NCBI RefSeq assembly: GCF_024448505.1
Contig: NZ_JAMOHV010000005.1
Coordinates: 186,001-250,000, forward strand
Length of the DNA: 64,000 bases
Origin: Stutzerimonas degradans
Lineage (GTDB): Bacteria > Pseudomonadota > Gammaproteobacteria > Pseudomonadales > Pseudomonadaceae
Direction: 5' to 3'
Shown here: piece by piece, positions 1-8,558 of the stretch
How the letters are laid out: the number at the start of each line of letters is the position of its first letter
How positions within the stretch are numbered: position 1 is the first letter of the stretch
Notes under the pieces: generated by a model
What the model was told of the DNA's origin: nothing
The model's input: only the letters and a program-made list of their open reading frames with translations
Databases searched by the model: none
Position numbers and translations under genes: made by a program

Positions 1-628
1 TCACGTTGGCAATCGGCGGTTCGACGGCCACGCTCACCTTGCCTGCATCGTTGCGCACGATGAAGCGCAGCGCCTTTAGGTTGACCAGCAGCGAGTCGGG
101 GCCGACCAGAAAGGGTTTGTTCTGGTCGCCGCCATCGTCATTGAAAATTGGCAGTTCGGGCTGGATGAAATGGCTGCGATCGAGCACCAGATCACCGGTG
201 ACCTTGCGCACGCCGTTGGCCCGCAGATCACGCAGCAGCAGCCAGAGCTTCTCCATGTTCAGCTTCGGATCGCCGCCACCCTTGAGATAGAGGTTGCCGT
301 TGAGCGTGCCGTCGACCAGCGGGCCGTCGGCATAGAATTCGGTCTTCCACTGGTGGCTGGGGCCGAGCAGTTCCAGCGCGGCGTAGGTCGTCACCAGTTT
401 CATCGTGGATGCGGGGTTGACCGAGACGTCGGCGTTGACGAAGGTCGGTGCGCCTTTGGCGTTGAGCGGCAGCATCACCACCGACAGGGCATTGGTCTCG
501 ATCTTGTTGGCCTTGAGCGCCTTGACTACCTGCGGCGGCAGGTTCTGGTTGACCGGCGCAGCGTGCGCGGGCCAGGCCAGCGGCGCCGCCAGTGCGGCGA
601 TGGCCATGCAGCGGAGAAAGTTATTCAT
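1..628 (-). CDS. dacB: D-alanyl-D-alanine carboxypeptidase DacB/PBP4 family (5' part only)
   Basis: The start codon is at 628 and the frame stays open to the window edge, so about 209 N-terminal residues are visible. Residues 1 to about 24 (MNNFLRCMAIAALAAPLAW...) form a Sec signal peptide ending in an Ala-rich cleavage region. The motif PASTMKL at about residue 70 contains the SxxK acylation site of class C penicillin-binding proteins, and the following YLKGGGDPKL segment is typical of PBP4. Family members are periplasmic DD-carboxypeptidases/endopeptidases that trim peptidoglycan peptides. The SxN and KTG motifs lie outside the window. The gene is divergent from yggL. Confidence 0.9.
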   Translation of the reverse strand, partial: MNNFLRCMAIAALAAPLAWPAHAAPVNQNLPPQVVKALKANKIETNALSVVMLPLNAKGAPTFVNADVSVNPASTMKLVTTYAALELLGPSHQWKTEFYADGPLVDGTLNGNLYLKGGGDPKLNMEKLWLLLRDLRANGVRKVTGDLVLDRSHFIQPELPIFNDDGGDQNKPFLVGPDSLLVNLKALRFIVRNDAGKVSVAVEPPIANV

Positions 629-899
629 CTGACGGCGCCTCTGAAAAACGGGCACGAATTGCTGATCGCGGCATATGGATTCCCACTGCTTCAAGGGAAA
701 AGGTGCGGGCATTATGCCTGCGCACCGGAGGCACGGTGCCCCCACTCCGATAAGCGTAGCCGGGCAGGCCATCATCCTGCAAAAGGGCAGTGCGATGAAT
801 ATTGGCGGCCAGTGCTGCGGGCAGGGTGGTTTCGTCGCCTAAGCGCGGCGTAGCTGGTACAGTGCGCGCCGTTATCAAACTAGAAAAGGATCACTCCAG

Positions 900-1244
900 A
901 TGGCTACCAACCGTTCGCGTCGCCTGCGCAAGAAGCTCTGTGTCGACGAATTCCAGGAGCTCGGCTTCGAGATCAACCTGACCTATCGCGAAGGCGTGGA
1001 CGCCAAGGCCGTGGATGACTTCCTTGAGGAGTTCGTTACCGAAGCGATGGAAGCCAAGGGTCTCGGCTATATCGGTGGCGAAGATTATGGTTTCGTTTGC
1101 CTCGCTCGTCGCGGCTCGGTCAGCGAAGAGCAGCGTGCGCAAGTGGATGCCTGGCTGAAGGGGCGTGCCGAGCTGGCCGAATACTCCGTCAGTCCGCTGA
1201 TGGATGTCTGGTACCCGGAAAACCCGATCAGGACCGAGGCGTAG
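900..1244 (+). CDS. yggL: YggL family (DUF469) 50S ribosome-associated protein
   Basis: A 114-residue soluble protein beginning MATNRSRRLRKKLCVDEFQE, with the family-typical basic N terminus and GLGYIGGEDYGFVCL centre. Members of this family bind the large ribosomal subunit; their exact role is not settled. The ATG at 900 is preceded by AAAAGGA. The last 17 bases overlap the end of the convergent FUSC gene, so the two transcripts run into each other. Confidence 0.85.
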   Translation: MATNRSRRLRKKLCVDEFQELGFEINLTYREGVDAKAVDDFLEEFVTEAMEAKGLGYIGGEDYGFVCLARRGSVSEEQRAQVDAWLKGRAELAEYSVSPLMDVWYPENPIRTEA

Positions 1245-2325
1245 TCGCGTCTCGCGCCTGGTCCTCTTGAGCCGTCGCCTGCGGTCGTTTCGACGACCGC
1301 CTGGTGATGAGTCGGCGCAGCAGGTACATGACCAGCGTTGCGCCGAGGGCGATCCCGACGCCGATGGTCGCATTGATCAACCGCATTTGCGGCAGGTTCC
1401 AGTCCTGCGCCAGGGTTTCGGCCAGCAGCAGGAAGCCAAGCGTCGCCTGCAGGACGAACAGTCCGTAGTGATGCGCCTGGAACGCCCGTCCGAAAAAGAT
1501 CAGCGGCAGCAGGATCATCACCATCAACGGTGGATCCGCCAGGCTGTGCCCCATGTAAATCAGGATGGCCGCCGCTCCGAGAACGCCCAGGCAAGCCTGT
1601 AGCGCCCGCATCAGACTCCGTTCCATATCCAGTTGCAGCGTGGTGAATACCGCCAGCGTCAGCCAGTAGCCGCGTGGCAGGTCCGCCAGTTCGACGATCG
1701 CGCCGCCGAGCGCACAGGCCAGCACATAGGTCAGCGCATGTTGCCTCCACTGACGGATCGGCGTACGCCGTGCATGGCGTCGCAGCACGCGCAGCAGGCT
1801 CATCAGACGCGGCATGTAAGGCCACATGCGCAAGCCATGTACGCCGCGCATGCCGAACGCGAGCAGCGTCACCCACAGCCCACCGAGCGCAAACAATATT
1901 GCAATCGCATAAGGGTTGTTGAAATCGGCGATGCCGTACTGGCCCTGCCCCAGGCACAGGCAGATCGCCAGGCCGATGCCCAGCTTGCCGGCTTCGTTGC
2001 CATAACGCTGCAGCCAAGCCAGCAGCAGGCCGTAGAAGGCAAACAGGCCGAGGCTGATCAGCGGATGAGTGGCGGACCAGAAGCCCAGTCCGGCGCTGCA
2101 GGCGCCCAGGGCGATTAGCAGCAACATGCGTAGCATGCCGAAGCGATGCAGCGGGTTGGCCTTGGCGGCCTGAAATGCCCCCACCGTCGCCCATAGAAAC
2201 CCCGGGTGCCCGCTGAACAGGCCGAGCAACAAGGGCAGGGCGCAGCCCAGCGTGGCAACCGCGGCCGCGCCCCAGGCGGGGCGCCCGGGATGCCAGCGCA
2301 GGCTTTCGGTCAGCAGATGCCTCAT
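1228..2325 (-). CDS. FUSC family inner-membrane protein
   Basis: A 365-residue, very hydrophobic protein. Two clusters of transmembrane helices (about residues 18-155 and 205-345) are separated by a basic cytoplasmic stretch (MRGVHGLRMWPYMPRLMSLL and following Arg-rich residues). This two-cluster layout and the second-half sequence DLPRGYWLTLAVFTTLQ match the FUSC (fusaric acid resistance protein-like) family, whose members act in aromatic acid efflux. The substrate here is unknown. The ATG lies two bases after the dgt stop, so the two genes are almost certainly one operon with dgt first. Confidence 0.8.
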   Translation of the reverse strand: MRHLLTESLRWHPGRPAWGAAAVATLGCALPLLLGLFSGHPGFLWATVGAFQAAKANPLHRFGMLRMLLLIALGACSAGLGFWSATHPLISLGLFAFYGLLLAWLQRYGNEAGKLGIGLAICLCLGQGQYGIADFNNPYAIAILFALGGLWVTLLAFGMRGVHGLRMWPYMPRLMSLLRVLRRHARRTPIRQWRQHALTYVLACALGGAIVELADLPRGYWLTLAVFTTLQLDMERSLMRALQACLGVLGAAAILIYMGHSLADPPLMVMILLPLIFFGRAFQAHHYGLFVLQATLGFLLLAETLAQDWNLPQMRLINATIGVGIALGATLVMYLLRRLITRRSSKRPQATAQEDQARDATTPRS

Positions 2326-2327
2326 GG

Positions 2328-3659
2328 CTACACCGGGCTGGAACGGCCAGTCATCTCGCTGGCCATTTCCGTTGCGTAGCTGTCAGTCATGCCGGCGATG
2401 AAATCGATCACTCGCAGGAAGGAGTGATACAGCGGCGCGTTCGGATTAGGTGCATTACGGCCCAGCAGATCGAGAATGCGCTGATTCTTGAACGAGAGGC
2501 TGCGCCCGCGATGCTGTTCCAGTGCGGCGCCGCAGAACGCGTTAAGGAGAATTTCGAGCGTGGTGTAGGCGCCGATCTCGTGGAGCGTCTTGCGCTTGTC
2601 CTGGAAAATCTTCTCGCGCGCCAGCGCCTTGGCCTGCAGCACGCACTGTTTGGCGGGGCCGTGCATGTGCTCGACCAGATCGCCCGGCAATTGCCCGCGC
2701 AGCAGGTTGTGCTGCTGCGCGACGAAAGCGCGAGCAGCGGCGTTGGTGAGGTGCTCGATCGCCTTGCCCCGCAGGATTGCCAGCTTGCGTCGCCGAGAGT
2801 CCTTCGGGCCGAGCTGGCGATAGGTTTCCGGCAGATCGTCGCCAACCAGGCCGAGCAGCAGGGCTTCGACCTCCGGGTAGTCGAGCAACTCCATTTCCAG
2901 GCCGTCTTCAAGGTCGATCAGCCCGTAACAAATGTCATCTGCCGCTTCCATCAGGTAGACCAGCGGATGACGACCCCAGCGCTGATCCTCCACCAATGGC
3001 AGGCCGAGCTTCAGCGCGATCTGTTCGAGCAGCGGTCGCTCGTTCTGATAGCAGCCGAACTTGTGCTTCTTGTAACCCAGCGCCTCGGCATGCCGCGAGG
3101 TCCATGGATACTTGAGGTATGTCCCCAGCGTGGCGTAGGTGAGTCGTGTGCCGCCGTCGAACTGGTGGTACTCCAATTGCGTAAGCACCCGAAAGCCTTG
3201 GGCGTTTCCTTCGAAGTTAAGGAAGTCCGAACGCTGGAAATCGCTCATGTCATCCAGCCAGCCGCGATCCGCAGCCTGCTGGAACCAGTGACGAATTGCG
3301 TCTTCGCCCGAATGGCCGAAGGGCGGGTTGCCGATGTCGTGGGCGAGGCAAGCGGACTGTACGATCATTCCCAGATCGGCCGGAGAGCACCATTCGGGCA
3401 ACCCGTCGCGCAACACTTCACCGACCCGCATGCCGAGCGAGCGACCGACACAGCTGACTTCCAGCGAATGGGTCAGGCGTGTGTGGATGTGATCGTTGCT
3501 GGAAACCGGGTGAACCTGGGTCTTGCGACCCAGCCGACGAAACGCGCCGGAGAAGATGATGCGGTCATGATCCTTGTGAAACGGGCTCCGCCCCAGCTCC
3601 TCGCTGCTGTGGGTGGATTTGCCGAGTCGTTCACGGGTAAGCAGGGTATGCCAGTCCAA
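2328..3659 (-). CDS. dgt: Deoxyguanosinetriphosphate triphosphohydrolase
   Basis: A 443-residue HD-domain enzyme that hydrolyses dGTP to deoxyguanosine and triphosphate. The metal-binding motifs are visible: H in [10 protein letters not shown] and the HD pair in [14 protein letters not shown]. The conserved start region [13 protein letters not shown] is read from a TTG codon at 3659, with GGAGA eight bases upstream; no in-frame ATG fits. It is first gene of a dgt-FUSC operon. The length is normal for the Pseudomonas enzyme. Confidence 0.93.
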   Translation of the reverse strand: MDWHTLLTRERLGKSTHSSEELGRSPFHKDHDRIIFSGAFRRLGRKTQVHPVSSNDHIHTRLTHSLEVSCVGRSLGMRVGEVLRDGLPEWCSPADLGMIVQSACLAHDIGNPPFGHSGEDAIRHWFQQAADRGWLDDMSDFQRSDFLNFEGNAQGFRVLTQLEYHQFDGGTRLTYATLGTYLKYPWTSRHAEALGYKKHKFGCYQNERPLLEQIALKLGLPLVEDQRWGRHPLVYLMEAADDICYGLIDLEDGLEMELLDYPEVEALLLGLVGDDLPETYRQLGPKDSRRRKLAILRGKAIEHLTNAAARAFVAQQHNLLRGQLPGDLVEHMHGPAKQCVLQAKALAREKIFQDKRKTLHEIGAYTTLEILLNAFCGAALEQHRGRSLSFKNQRILDLLGRNAPNPNAPLYHSFLRVIDFIAGMTDSYATEMASEMTGRSSPV

Positions 3660-3795
3660 GGACTATCTCCATATGGCTTCCAGCGGGCGCGACTAAGCTA
3701 GCACAGTAGTCGCCATACACCGATGCGGCTAAGGTCCCGTCGCATCGATGCAGGTTTTACGGTGCTTTGCCATGGCTCCGCGTGAAGCACAACTC

Positions 3796-4116
3796 CTAGC
3801 GCAATTTGCTGCGCAACTTCTGCTGCCCTTTGATCAGCGGATAAAGCGTGATAGCGACGCGAGCAAGCGTACCGATTCTGCCCAGCCGACGACCAAACAG
3901 CGCCAGGACCACGGTCGCGGCCATCATTAGCGGTTTCTTCCCTGTGCCCCCGTCCACACTTTCGCGACGTCTGGCCAGCATGCTTCGCGCCTGTTCGAAT
4001 GGATGGCTCAACGGCTGCGCATGGTAGAGCAACTGCTGCCGGTGCATTTCCATCCGCAGGCGAACCAGCTCTTTGCGCATATCCAGATCGCTAGCGGTGC
4101 TCAGTTGCTGGCTCAT
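3796..4116 (-). CDS. Small basic YqjK-like protein of the DUF883/holin operon
   Basis: A 106-residue basic protein (MSQQLSTASDLDMRKELVRL...) with one hydrophobic stretch (PLMMAATVVLALFG, about residues 63-76) and a basic tail. I do not recognise a defined domain. Its place, third after DUF883- and YqjE-type genes, matches the yqjK position in enterobacteria. The start overlaps the stop of the upstream gene as ATGA, implying translational coupling. It is probably a membrane-associated envelope or stress protein, but that rests on context. Confidence 0.65.
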   Translation of the reverse strand: MSQQLSTASDLDMRKELVRLRMEMHRQQLLYHAQPLSHPFEQARSMLARRRESVDGGTGKKPLMMAATVVLALFGRRLGRIGTLARVAITLYPLIKGQQKLRSKLR

Positions 4117-4493
4117 GGTAATAGGCGCTCCCGGTCGCGGGTAAGTTCTTCAATCGTGGCCTGAAAGGGTGAGGCGCACGCTTTGGCAAGCTTCAGCGCA
4201 CGACCGATACAGATCGCCATGCCGACAGCGTAAATGGCGCAAAGCACCAGAATTGCGGTGATTCGGTAGCTGTCCCAGAAGACGATCACCAATGCTGCGG
4301 AAAGGCCGATCAGCACCAGCAGCCCCAGAATCAGGCTGACCCCGGCGAGGAGAAAAAGCCGCACTGTCCTGGCTTTTTCCTCCTGAAATTCGATGCCGAG
4401 CAGTTCCAGATGCCCTTGCAGCAGGCCGACAAACGCCCCGCCCAGTTTTTTCAGCGAAGGCTTTGGTGCCTCTTCGCCGGGTTCGACCTCCAT
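4113..4493 (-). CDS. Phage holin family (YqjE-like) membrane protein
   Basis: A 126-residue protein with an acidic N terminus and two adjacent transmembrane helices (about residues 45-72 and 78-102, centred on LAGVSLILGLLVLIGL and ITAILVLCAIYAVGM). This fits the YqjE/holin-X membrane family found with ElaB/YqjD proteins. The family name reflects topology only; no lysis role is implied in a three-gene chromosomal operon. It lies 13 bases after the DUF883 gene and overlaps the next gene by four bases. Confidence 0.75.
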   Translation of the reverse strand: MEVEPGEEAPKPSLKKLGGAFVGLLQGHLELLGIEFQEEKARTVRLFLLAGVSLILGLLVLIGLSAALVIVFWDSYRITAILVLCAIYAVGMAICIGRALKLAKACASPFQATIEELTRDRERLLP

Positions 4494-4506
4494 TGACTAC
4501 CTCGAC

Positions 4507-4911
4507 TTAGCGACGTGAAGAAAGCAGGCCCAGCAGGAAGCCGACACCGGCAGCAATGCCTACCGATTGCCAGGGGTGGCTCTGGACATAGTCTTCGGTG
4601 CACTGAATCGCGGCTTGGCTCTGCTCGCGCATGGAGGCTTCGCGTTCCTTGAGTAGCGCTTTTGCCCGAACCAGGTTCTCGTTGATCTTGCCGCGCAGCT
4701 CTTCGCTCTGTACGCCGGCAGTTTCCTGAGTGTGCTTGAGCAGGCGCTCGGTATCCCCTATCAGCGTATGAAATTCGTCAATCAGGGCATTTTGCGCATT
4801 GTGCAGATTGCGCCGATGAGCCGACTTGTCGAACAGCGGTGTGTGATGCTCATGAGATGCATCGGGAATCGGGGTTTCGTCGGTAGTGCCGAAGGTAGAC
4901 TCGGTAGACAT
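4507..4911 (-). CDS. DUF883 (ElaB/YqjD family) protein
   Basis: A 134-residue protein. I chose the start at MSTESTFGTT (4911) because GAGGAG lies seven bases upstream; the open frame runs further but its N-terminal extension looks non-coding. The middle is a long amphipathic helix (about residues 30-105). The C terminus has the ElaB/YqjD signature YVQSHPWQSVGIAAGVGFLLGLLSSRR, a single C-terminal membrane anchor. E. coli YqjD is an inner-membrane protein that binds stationary-phase ribosomes. First gene of the three-gene leftward operon. Confidence 0.8.
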   Translation of the reverse strand: MSTESTFGTTDETPIPDASHEHHTPLFDKSAHRRNLHNAQNALIDEFHTLIGDTERLLKHTQETAGVQSEELRGKINENLVRAKALLKEREASMREQSQAAIQCTEDYVQSHPWQSVGIAAGVGFLLGLLSSRR

Positions 4912-5045
4912 GGGGCGGCTCCTCGAGATTGTGCCGGAACGATGTGTTCCAGTGCTGCAAGTTTCGAGCATAGCCCGCAGGTAAGGTTCCCGCTTCGCTC
5001 CATGGGATAGCGCGGTGGGTGTTGGATTTAAATTTCTCATCAAAT

Positions 5046-5078
5046 AAAAAGAAACCCGCCGAGGCGGGTTTCTTTTTT
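5046..5078 (-). terminator. Intrinsic terminator after the porin gene
   Basis: GAAACCCGCC and GGCGGGTTTC form a GC-rich stem flanked by A and T runs on both sides. It sits 24 bases beyond the porin stop codon, with the T run on the leftward strand, and separates the porin from the DUF883 operon. The flanking runs would let it work in both directions. Confidence 0.85.
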
Positions 5079-5101
5079 GCTGCAATGCAGCAAAGACGCG
5101 A

Positions 5102-6370
5102 TTACATCAACGGGATGGTATAGCTGACGATCAGACGATTCTCGTCGATATCGTTGGCTGCACCATTGCTGCGGAAGGTGGCATTACGCCATTTGAGTCC
5201 CAGGTTCTTGAGCGCACCATCCTGAATTACGTAGCCGATGTCAGTATCGCGCTCCCATTCCTTACCCTCCGAGACGCCAGCACGCTCGAAGTTGTCGCCA
5301 GTGACATAGCGAGTCATGAAGGTCAGGCCAGGAATGCCGATGGCAGCGAAATTATAGTCGTAGCGAGCTTGCCACGATTTTTCGTCAGGCTGCGCGAAAT
5401 CGCCGATCTGCACATAGTTGACCAGATAGGGGTCCACGCCACCGCCGATATAGGCGAAACCGGTGTCACCGGACATCTTCTGATAACCCAGGCCGAAACT
5501 GTGGCCGCTGATGGAGTAGGTGACCATTGCACCGAACGCCTTGTTATCGACGTTTGTATTGCCATCATCCTTCGATCGCTGATAACGCAGATCGGTCTTC
5601 AAAGACTGACCATCAGCGATCGGCAGCACGTGAATCAGGTTCACTGCGTGCTGCTTATAGTTATCCTCCAGATTGCTGTAGTAGTAGGAGGCGCTCAGAT
5701 CCTTGGTGAGCTTGTAAGTACCGCCGAGGTAAACGAACTCGTCCGACTCCTTATTGCCATCAATACCTTTACCTGTGGTATTGATAGTGATGTCCTGATC
5801 GTCGGTGGAGTTACGATCATTGAACTGGTCGAAATAGGCAACATCCAGAGTAAGGTTGTCAATCTCGTTGGAGACCAGTTGGGCGCCGCGCATCGTAGCC
5901 GGCAGCAGGCGACTGTCGCTGGTTGCAATAGCCATATTCTTGGGTTGCAGTGTGCCGACCTTCAGAATGCTCTTGGAAACTCGGGCCTTAGCAGTCAGCC
6001 CCAATTGGGAGTAGTCATCCGGCGCACCATTAACTTTCTGAACGTCGCTAGGCAGCAGACCTGTACCAACGCGATCAGGGCTCGAGTCAAGCTTCACGCC
6101 GAGCAGACCAAGGGCGTCAACACCGAAACCCACGGTACCTTCGGTATAACCGGATTCAACGCGCAGCAGAAAACCTTGTGCCCATTCGTCGGCTTTTGAT
6201 TGACCGCTGTTGCCGCCGTCTTGGCGCCAGTCGCGATTGAAATAGAAATTACGCAGTTCAAGGCCGGCCTTGGTGTCTTCGATAAAGGCAGCTTGAGCCA
6301 TGGTCGGGATAGCCAGTGTTGCTCCCAGAGTGGCGAGGGCCACGCCCCGGGCGATGGGGGTCTTGAGCAT
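5102..6370 (-). CDS. OprD family outer-membrane porin
   Basis: A 422-residue beta-barrel porin. The signal peptide (residues 1 to about 27, ...ATLAIPTMAQA) is followed by the OprD-family opening AFIEDTKAGLELRNFYFNRD. The C terminus ends IVSYTIPLM, with alternating hydrophobic residues as in a last barrel strand. OprD-type channels take up specific small solutes such as basic amino acids or carboxylates; the substrate cannot be read from sequence. The ATG at 6370 has GAGGAGAAA upstream. The gene is monocistronic, closed by a terminator, with a dyad in its leader. Confidence 0.88.
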   Translation of the reverse strand: MLKTPIARGVALATLGATLAIPTMAQAAFIEDTKAGLELRNFYFNRDWRQDGGNSGQSKADEWAQGFLLRVESGYTEGTVGFGVDALGLLGVKLDSSPDRVGTGLLPSDVQKVNGAPDDYSQLGLTAKARVSKSILKVGTLQPKNMAIATSDSRLLPATMRGAQLVSNEIDNLTLDVAYFDQFNDRNSTDDQDITINTTGKGIDGNKESDEFVYLGGTYKLTKDLSASYYYSNLEDNYKQHAVNLIHVLPIADGQSLKTDLRYQRSKDDGNTNVDNKAFGAMVTYSISGHSFGLGYQKMSGDTGFAYIGGGVDPYLVNYVQIGDFAQPDEKSWQARYDYNFAAIGIPGLTFMTRYVTGDNFERAGVSEGKEWERDTDIGYVIQDGALKNLGLKWRNATFRSNGAANDIDENRLIVSYTIPLM

Positions 6371-6419
6371 TTCTTATTTCTCCTCGTTGGATGATGCTCT
6401 GAAAGTCGCTCTTTACGGC

Positions 6420-6444
6420 GTCCTGCAATAAAACATTACAGGAC
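6420..6444 (-). promoter_or_regulatory. 10-bp dyad in the porin leader, possible operator
   Basis: Read on the porin strand, GTCCTGTAAT and ATTGCAGGAC pair fully (one G-T wobble) around the loop GTTTT, about 50 bases before the start codon. A TTGAAA hexamer just upstream could be a -35 box, which would put the dyad inside the promoter as an operator. A leader hairpin is the alternative. Confidence 0.45.
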
Positions 6445-6765
6445 AATTTCAACCTTTAGACTTTAGTCTTCAGGAACTCACAGTCAACGTGTTTAGACAG
6501 CGCGGTCTGTATGTTCCCCGCATCGACTGCTCCGGTGATATCGCACCTGACTGTCGAAGCGGCATCTGTCGGATGTGAATTACCCTGCAATCTGTCCGTT
6601 GCTTCGGGTTGCGGCATCCTAGCGTTTCGGTGCGCGAGAGTCGAATTTTGCGGTTAATCAAGCCGAGCGATGCGTGGAGCTTCACAAAATCATGCGGAGG
6701 GGACGCGGCTACCGAGGGCATCCAATCGCGAAGCGACTGCTAGAATGCGTTTCATAACTGGAAAT
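6445..6765. other. Intergenic region between porin and glutaredoxin-like gene
   Basis: About 320 bases between two divergent genes. I see no convincing coding frame, RNA gene or terminator; it presumably holds the two promoters. Confidence 0.5.
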
Positions 6766-7020
6766 ATGAATGAGTCGCTTATGCTGCCTGAGTGTCAGCT
6801 TTTCGGAACCCTTGGTTGCCACTTGTGTGAGCAGGCCGAGGAGATATTGATGCCGCTGGTTGAGCATGGCCTGCTGGTCGAGCTACTGGATATCGCTGAA
6901 AGGCCGGAGTGGGTTGATGATTACGGTCTGCGCATTCCGGTGTTGCGTCGAGTTGATACCGGAGCGGAATTGGATTGGCCGTTCGAGGCTGAGCAGATAG
7001 TGGGTTTTCTGCAGGTCTGA
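6766..7020 (+). CDS. Glutaredoxin-family thiol protein
   Basis: An 84-residue thioredoxin-fold protein. The opening ECQLFGTLGCHLCEQAE carries a CxxC (Cys-His-Leu-Cys) redox motif after a first beta strand, and RIPVLRRVDTGAELDWPF contains the cis-Pro region of glutaredoxin-like proteins (DUF836 type). The ATG at 6766 was chosen; 6781 (MLPECQ) is equally plausible and the longer frame upstream is unlikely to be used. It is followed by a terminator shared with the converging tRNA gene. Substrate unknown. Confidence 0.75.
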   Translation: MNESLMLPECQLFGTLGCHLCEQAEEILMPLVEHGLLVELLDIAERPEWVDDYGLRIPVLRRVDTGAELDWPFEAEQIVGFLQV

Positions 7021-7060
7021 GGCTCCGTGCCGACTGTATGGCGACATATTTCGCGGAACG

Positions 7061-7092
7061 AAAAAAGCCGACTTCAAGGTCGGCTTTTTTTT
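7061..7092. terminator. Bidirectional intrinsic terminator
   Basis: AAAAAAGCCGAC and GTCGGCTTTTTT form a stem with A/T runs on both sides, between the rightward glutaredoxin-like gene and the leftward tRNA-Pro gene. It can end transcription from both. Confidence 0.9.
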
Positions 7093-7127
7093 AATCTTGC
7101 GCTGGATCGTGCAAGAGATTCGGGAAT

Positions 7128-7204
7128 TGGTCGGAGCGACTGGATTCGAACCAGCGACCTTCTCGTCCCGAACGAGACGCGCTACCAAGCTGCGCTACGC
7201 TCCG
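7128..7204 (-). tRNA. tRNA-Pro (anticodon CGG)
   Basis: A 77-base cloverleaf on the minus strand, with 5' CGGAGCG pairing to CGCTCCG, the T-loop GGTTCGAATCC and an encoded CCA end. The anticodon loop TTCGGGA gives CGG. It is a second proline tRNA, distinct from the one used by the island. Confidence 0.96.
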
Positions 7205-7355
7205 AAGATGGCGCGCATTCTACAGAAAAAGTTTTGTCGCACAAGGGCTTAGTAAGGATTTTTTTGAGGGCGCTTGGCTGCGGTCGATCAGGCACTGGGC
7301 CTGGCGAAGAGCCGGGGGTTGGCGGAAGGGGGGCGCCAACCCATCGGGCGGATAC

Positions 7356-7577
7356 TCAGAGTTCGCGGACGGTCCGAACCTGATCCTTGTTGACCTTGCC
7401 AGGATTGCCGTCGAGCTGTTCGTACTCGTAGAAGCCGGATTCATCGTCATACTCGGGGTGGTCGAGCGTCTGGATTTCTCGGCCATCGTTGAGGGTGATA
7501 ACGCTCGGATTGGCGCATCCGGTGAGTGCTCCCAGTCCGACGATGACAAGCAATGCAGGAATAATGCGTGAGGTCAT
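7356..7577 (-). CDS. YgdI/YgdR-type small lipoprotein
   Basis: A 73-residue protein. The start at MTSRIIPALL has GGAGG upstream; the longer open frame is not needed. Residues 1-20 are a lipoprotein signal ending in the lipobox LTGC. The mature part ITLNDGREIQTLDHPEYDDE...YEQLDGNPGKVNKDQV matches the small SH3-like YgdI/YgdR fold. The function of this family is unknown. It follows mobA on the same strand after 65 bases. Confidence 0.82.
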   Translation of the reverse strand: MTSRIIPALLVIVGLGALTGCANPSVITLNDGREIQTLDHPEYDDESGFYEYEQLDGNPGKVNKDQVRTVREL

Positions 7578-7642
7578 GGTCCTTGCCTCCTTGGTTATGA
7601 TGCAAGTGGGACGGGCGTCCGCCAGGCTAAGTTCCCGAAACC

Positions 7643-8224
7643 TCAGCGTTCGAGTAGTTCCGGGGTGTTGAGGTTGGCCAGGCGTGGATCGTCCTCGGCT
7701 AGATCCAATGCTCGTGATCCTAGTGCCAGCAGTACCTGGCGAGGGCTGCGAGCTCCGGCCTGCCAAGCTGCTTCGAGACGCGCAGCCAGGTGTGTTGGAA
7801 TCATGCTGAACAACGGCTCCCACTGCGCCGAGCGGCGCACCATCAACGGATGCAGACGATCTTGCGTGGCAATTGCGTGGAGGCTCCGCAGCAGCAGCGC
7901 ATCGATCATCGGAGCGTCGCAGGGCAAGACCATCAGCCAATCATGATGTGCAGCGGCAAGCCCCGCCCGAATCCCGGCCAATGGCCCGGGATAATCGGGT
8001 TCTTCATCTGAGAGCAGGCGATCCGCGTAAGGTGCATAGGCGGTCTGGTTGCGGTTGCATGACAGCAACAGATCGTCGGTTAGTGCGCGAACGGTCTCAT
8101 GCACCCAGGCAATCAGCGGTCGTCCGTGCCACTCGATCAATCCCTTGTCCTGGCCGCCCATACGCCGGCCGCGACCGCCGGCAAGCAAAAGGATGGAGCA
8201 CGCAGGCAGAAGACGGTTGCTCAT
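7643..8224 (-). CDS. mobA: Molybdenum cofactor guanylyltransferase
   Basis: A 193-residue nucleotidyltransferase that joins GMP to molybdopterin to form the bis-MGD cofactor precursor. The GTP-binding loop [17 protein letters not shown] at residues 13-29 and the metal-binding LPCDAPM near residue 100 are intact. The segment [13 protein letters not shown] is also typical of MobA. The length is normal. It is leftward and diverges from the acyltransferase gene. Confidence 0.92.
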   Translation of the reverse strand: MSNRLLPACSILLLAGGRGRRMGGQDKGLIEWHGRPLIAWVHETVRALTDDLLLSCNRNQTAYAPYADRLLSDEEPDYPGPLAGIRAGLAAAHHDWLMVLPCDAPMIDALLLRSLHAIATQDRLHPLMVRRSAQWEPLFSMIPTHLAARLEAAWQAGARSPRQVLLALGSRALDLAEDDPRLANLNTPELLER

Positions 8225-8558
8225 AGCAGGCTCCGAGAAAAAAGGCAGTGATATACACCCGGTCTGTTTGCATCACAACTGGGTGCGCCAGGTCGCGATC
8301 GATCGCTTCGATGACGCTTTCGCGTGTGGCTTCTCCGTGGTAACGCGCTGTAGTGCTTGCTGGATCAGACGTTTCGCATGCCTCTGACGTCGATTATTCA
8401 TTTGGTGAGCGGGGCTGAGTGTTATGGCTGCTCGCCGCTGCAGGCTGTCCGTTTGCCGAGGCCCAAACAAATCCTCGAAAGCATTGTCTATCTGCAGCAT
8501 CCGCTCTCAAGCGCCGGCTGAGCGCCGGCTTTCCGATGCCTTCACAACAAGGAGAACG
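8225..8558. other. Intergenic region between mobA and the acyltransferase
   Basis: About 330 bases between divergent genes. I see no RNA gene or conserved coding frame. The only pattern is a short repeat, GCGCCGGCT, twice near 8510-8530. It presumably holds both promoters. Confidence 0.5.

Noticed and set aside
2424..3701. A 425-residue open frame opposite dgt
   Set aside because: It is an antisense shadow of a well-supported enzyme gene, without ribosome site or motifs.
5369..6199. A 276-residue open frame opposite the porin
   Set aside because: It is a shadow of the porin gene with repetitive codon-driven sequence.
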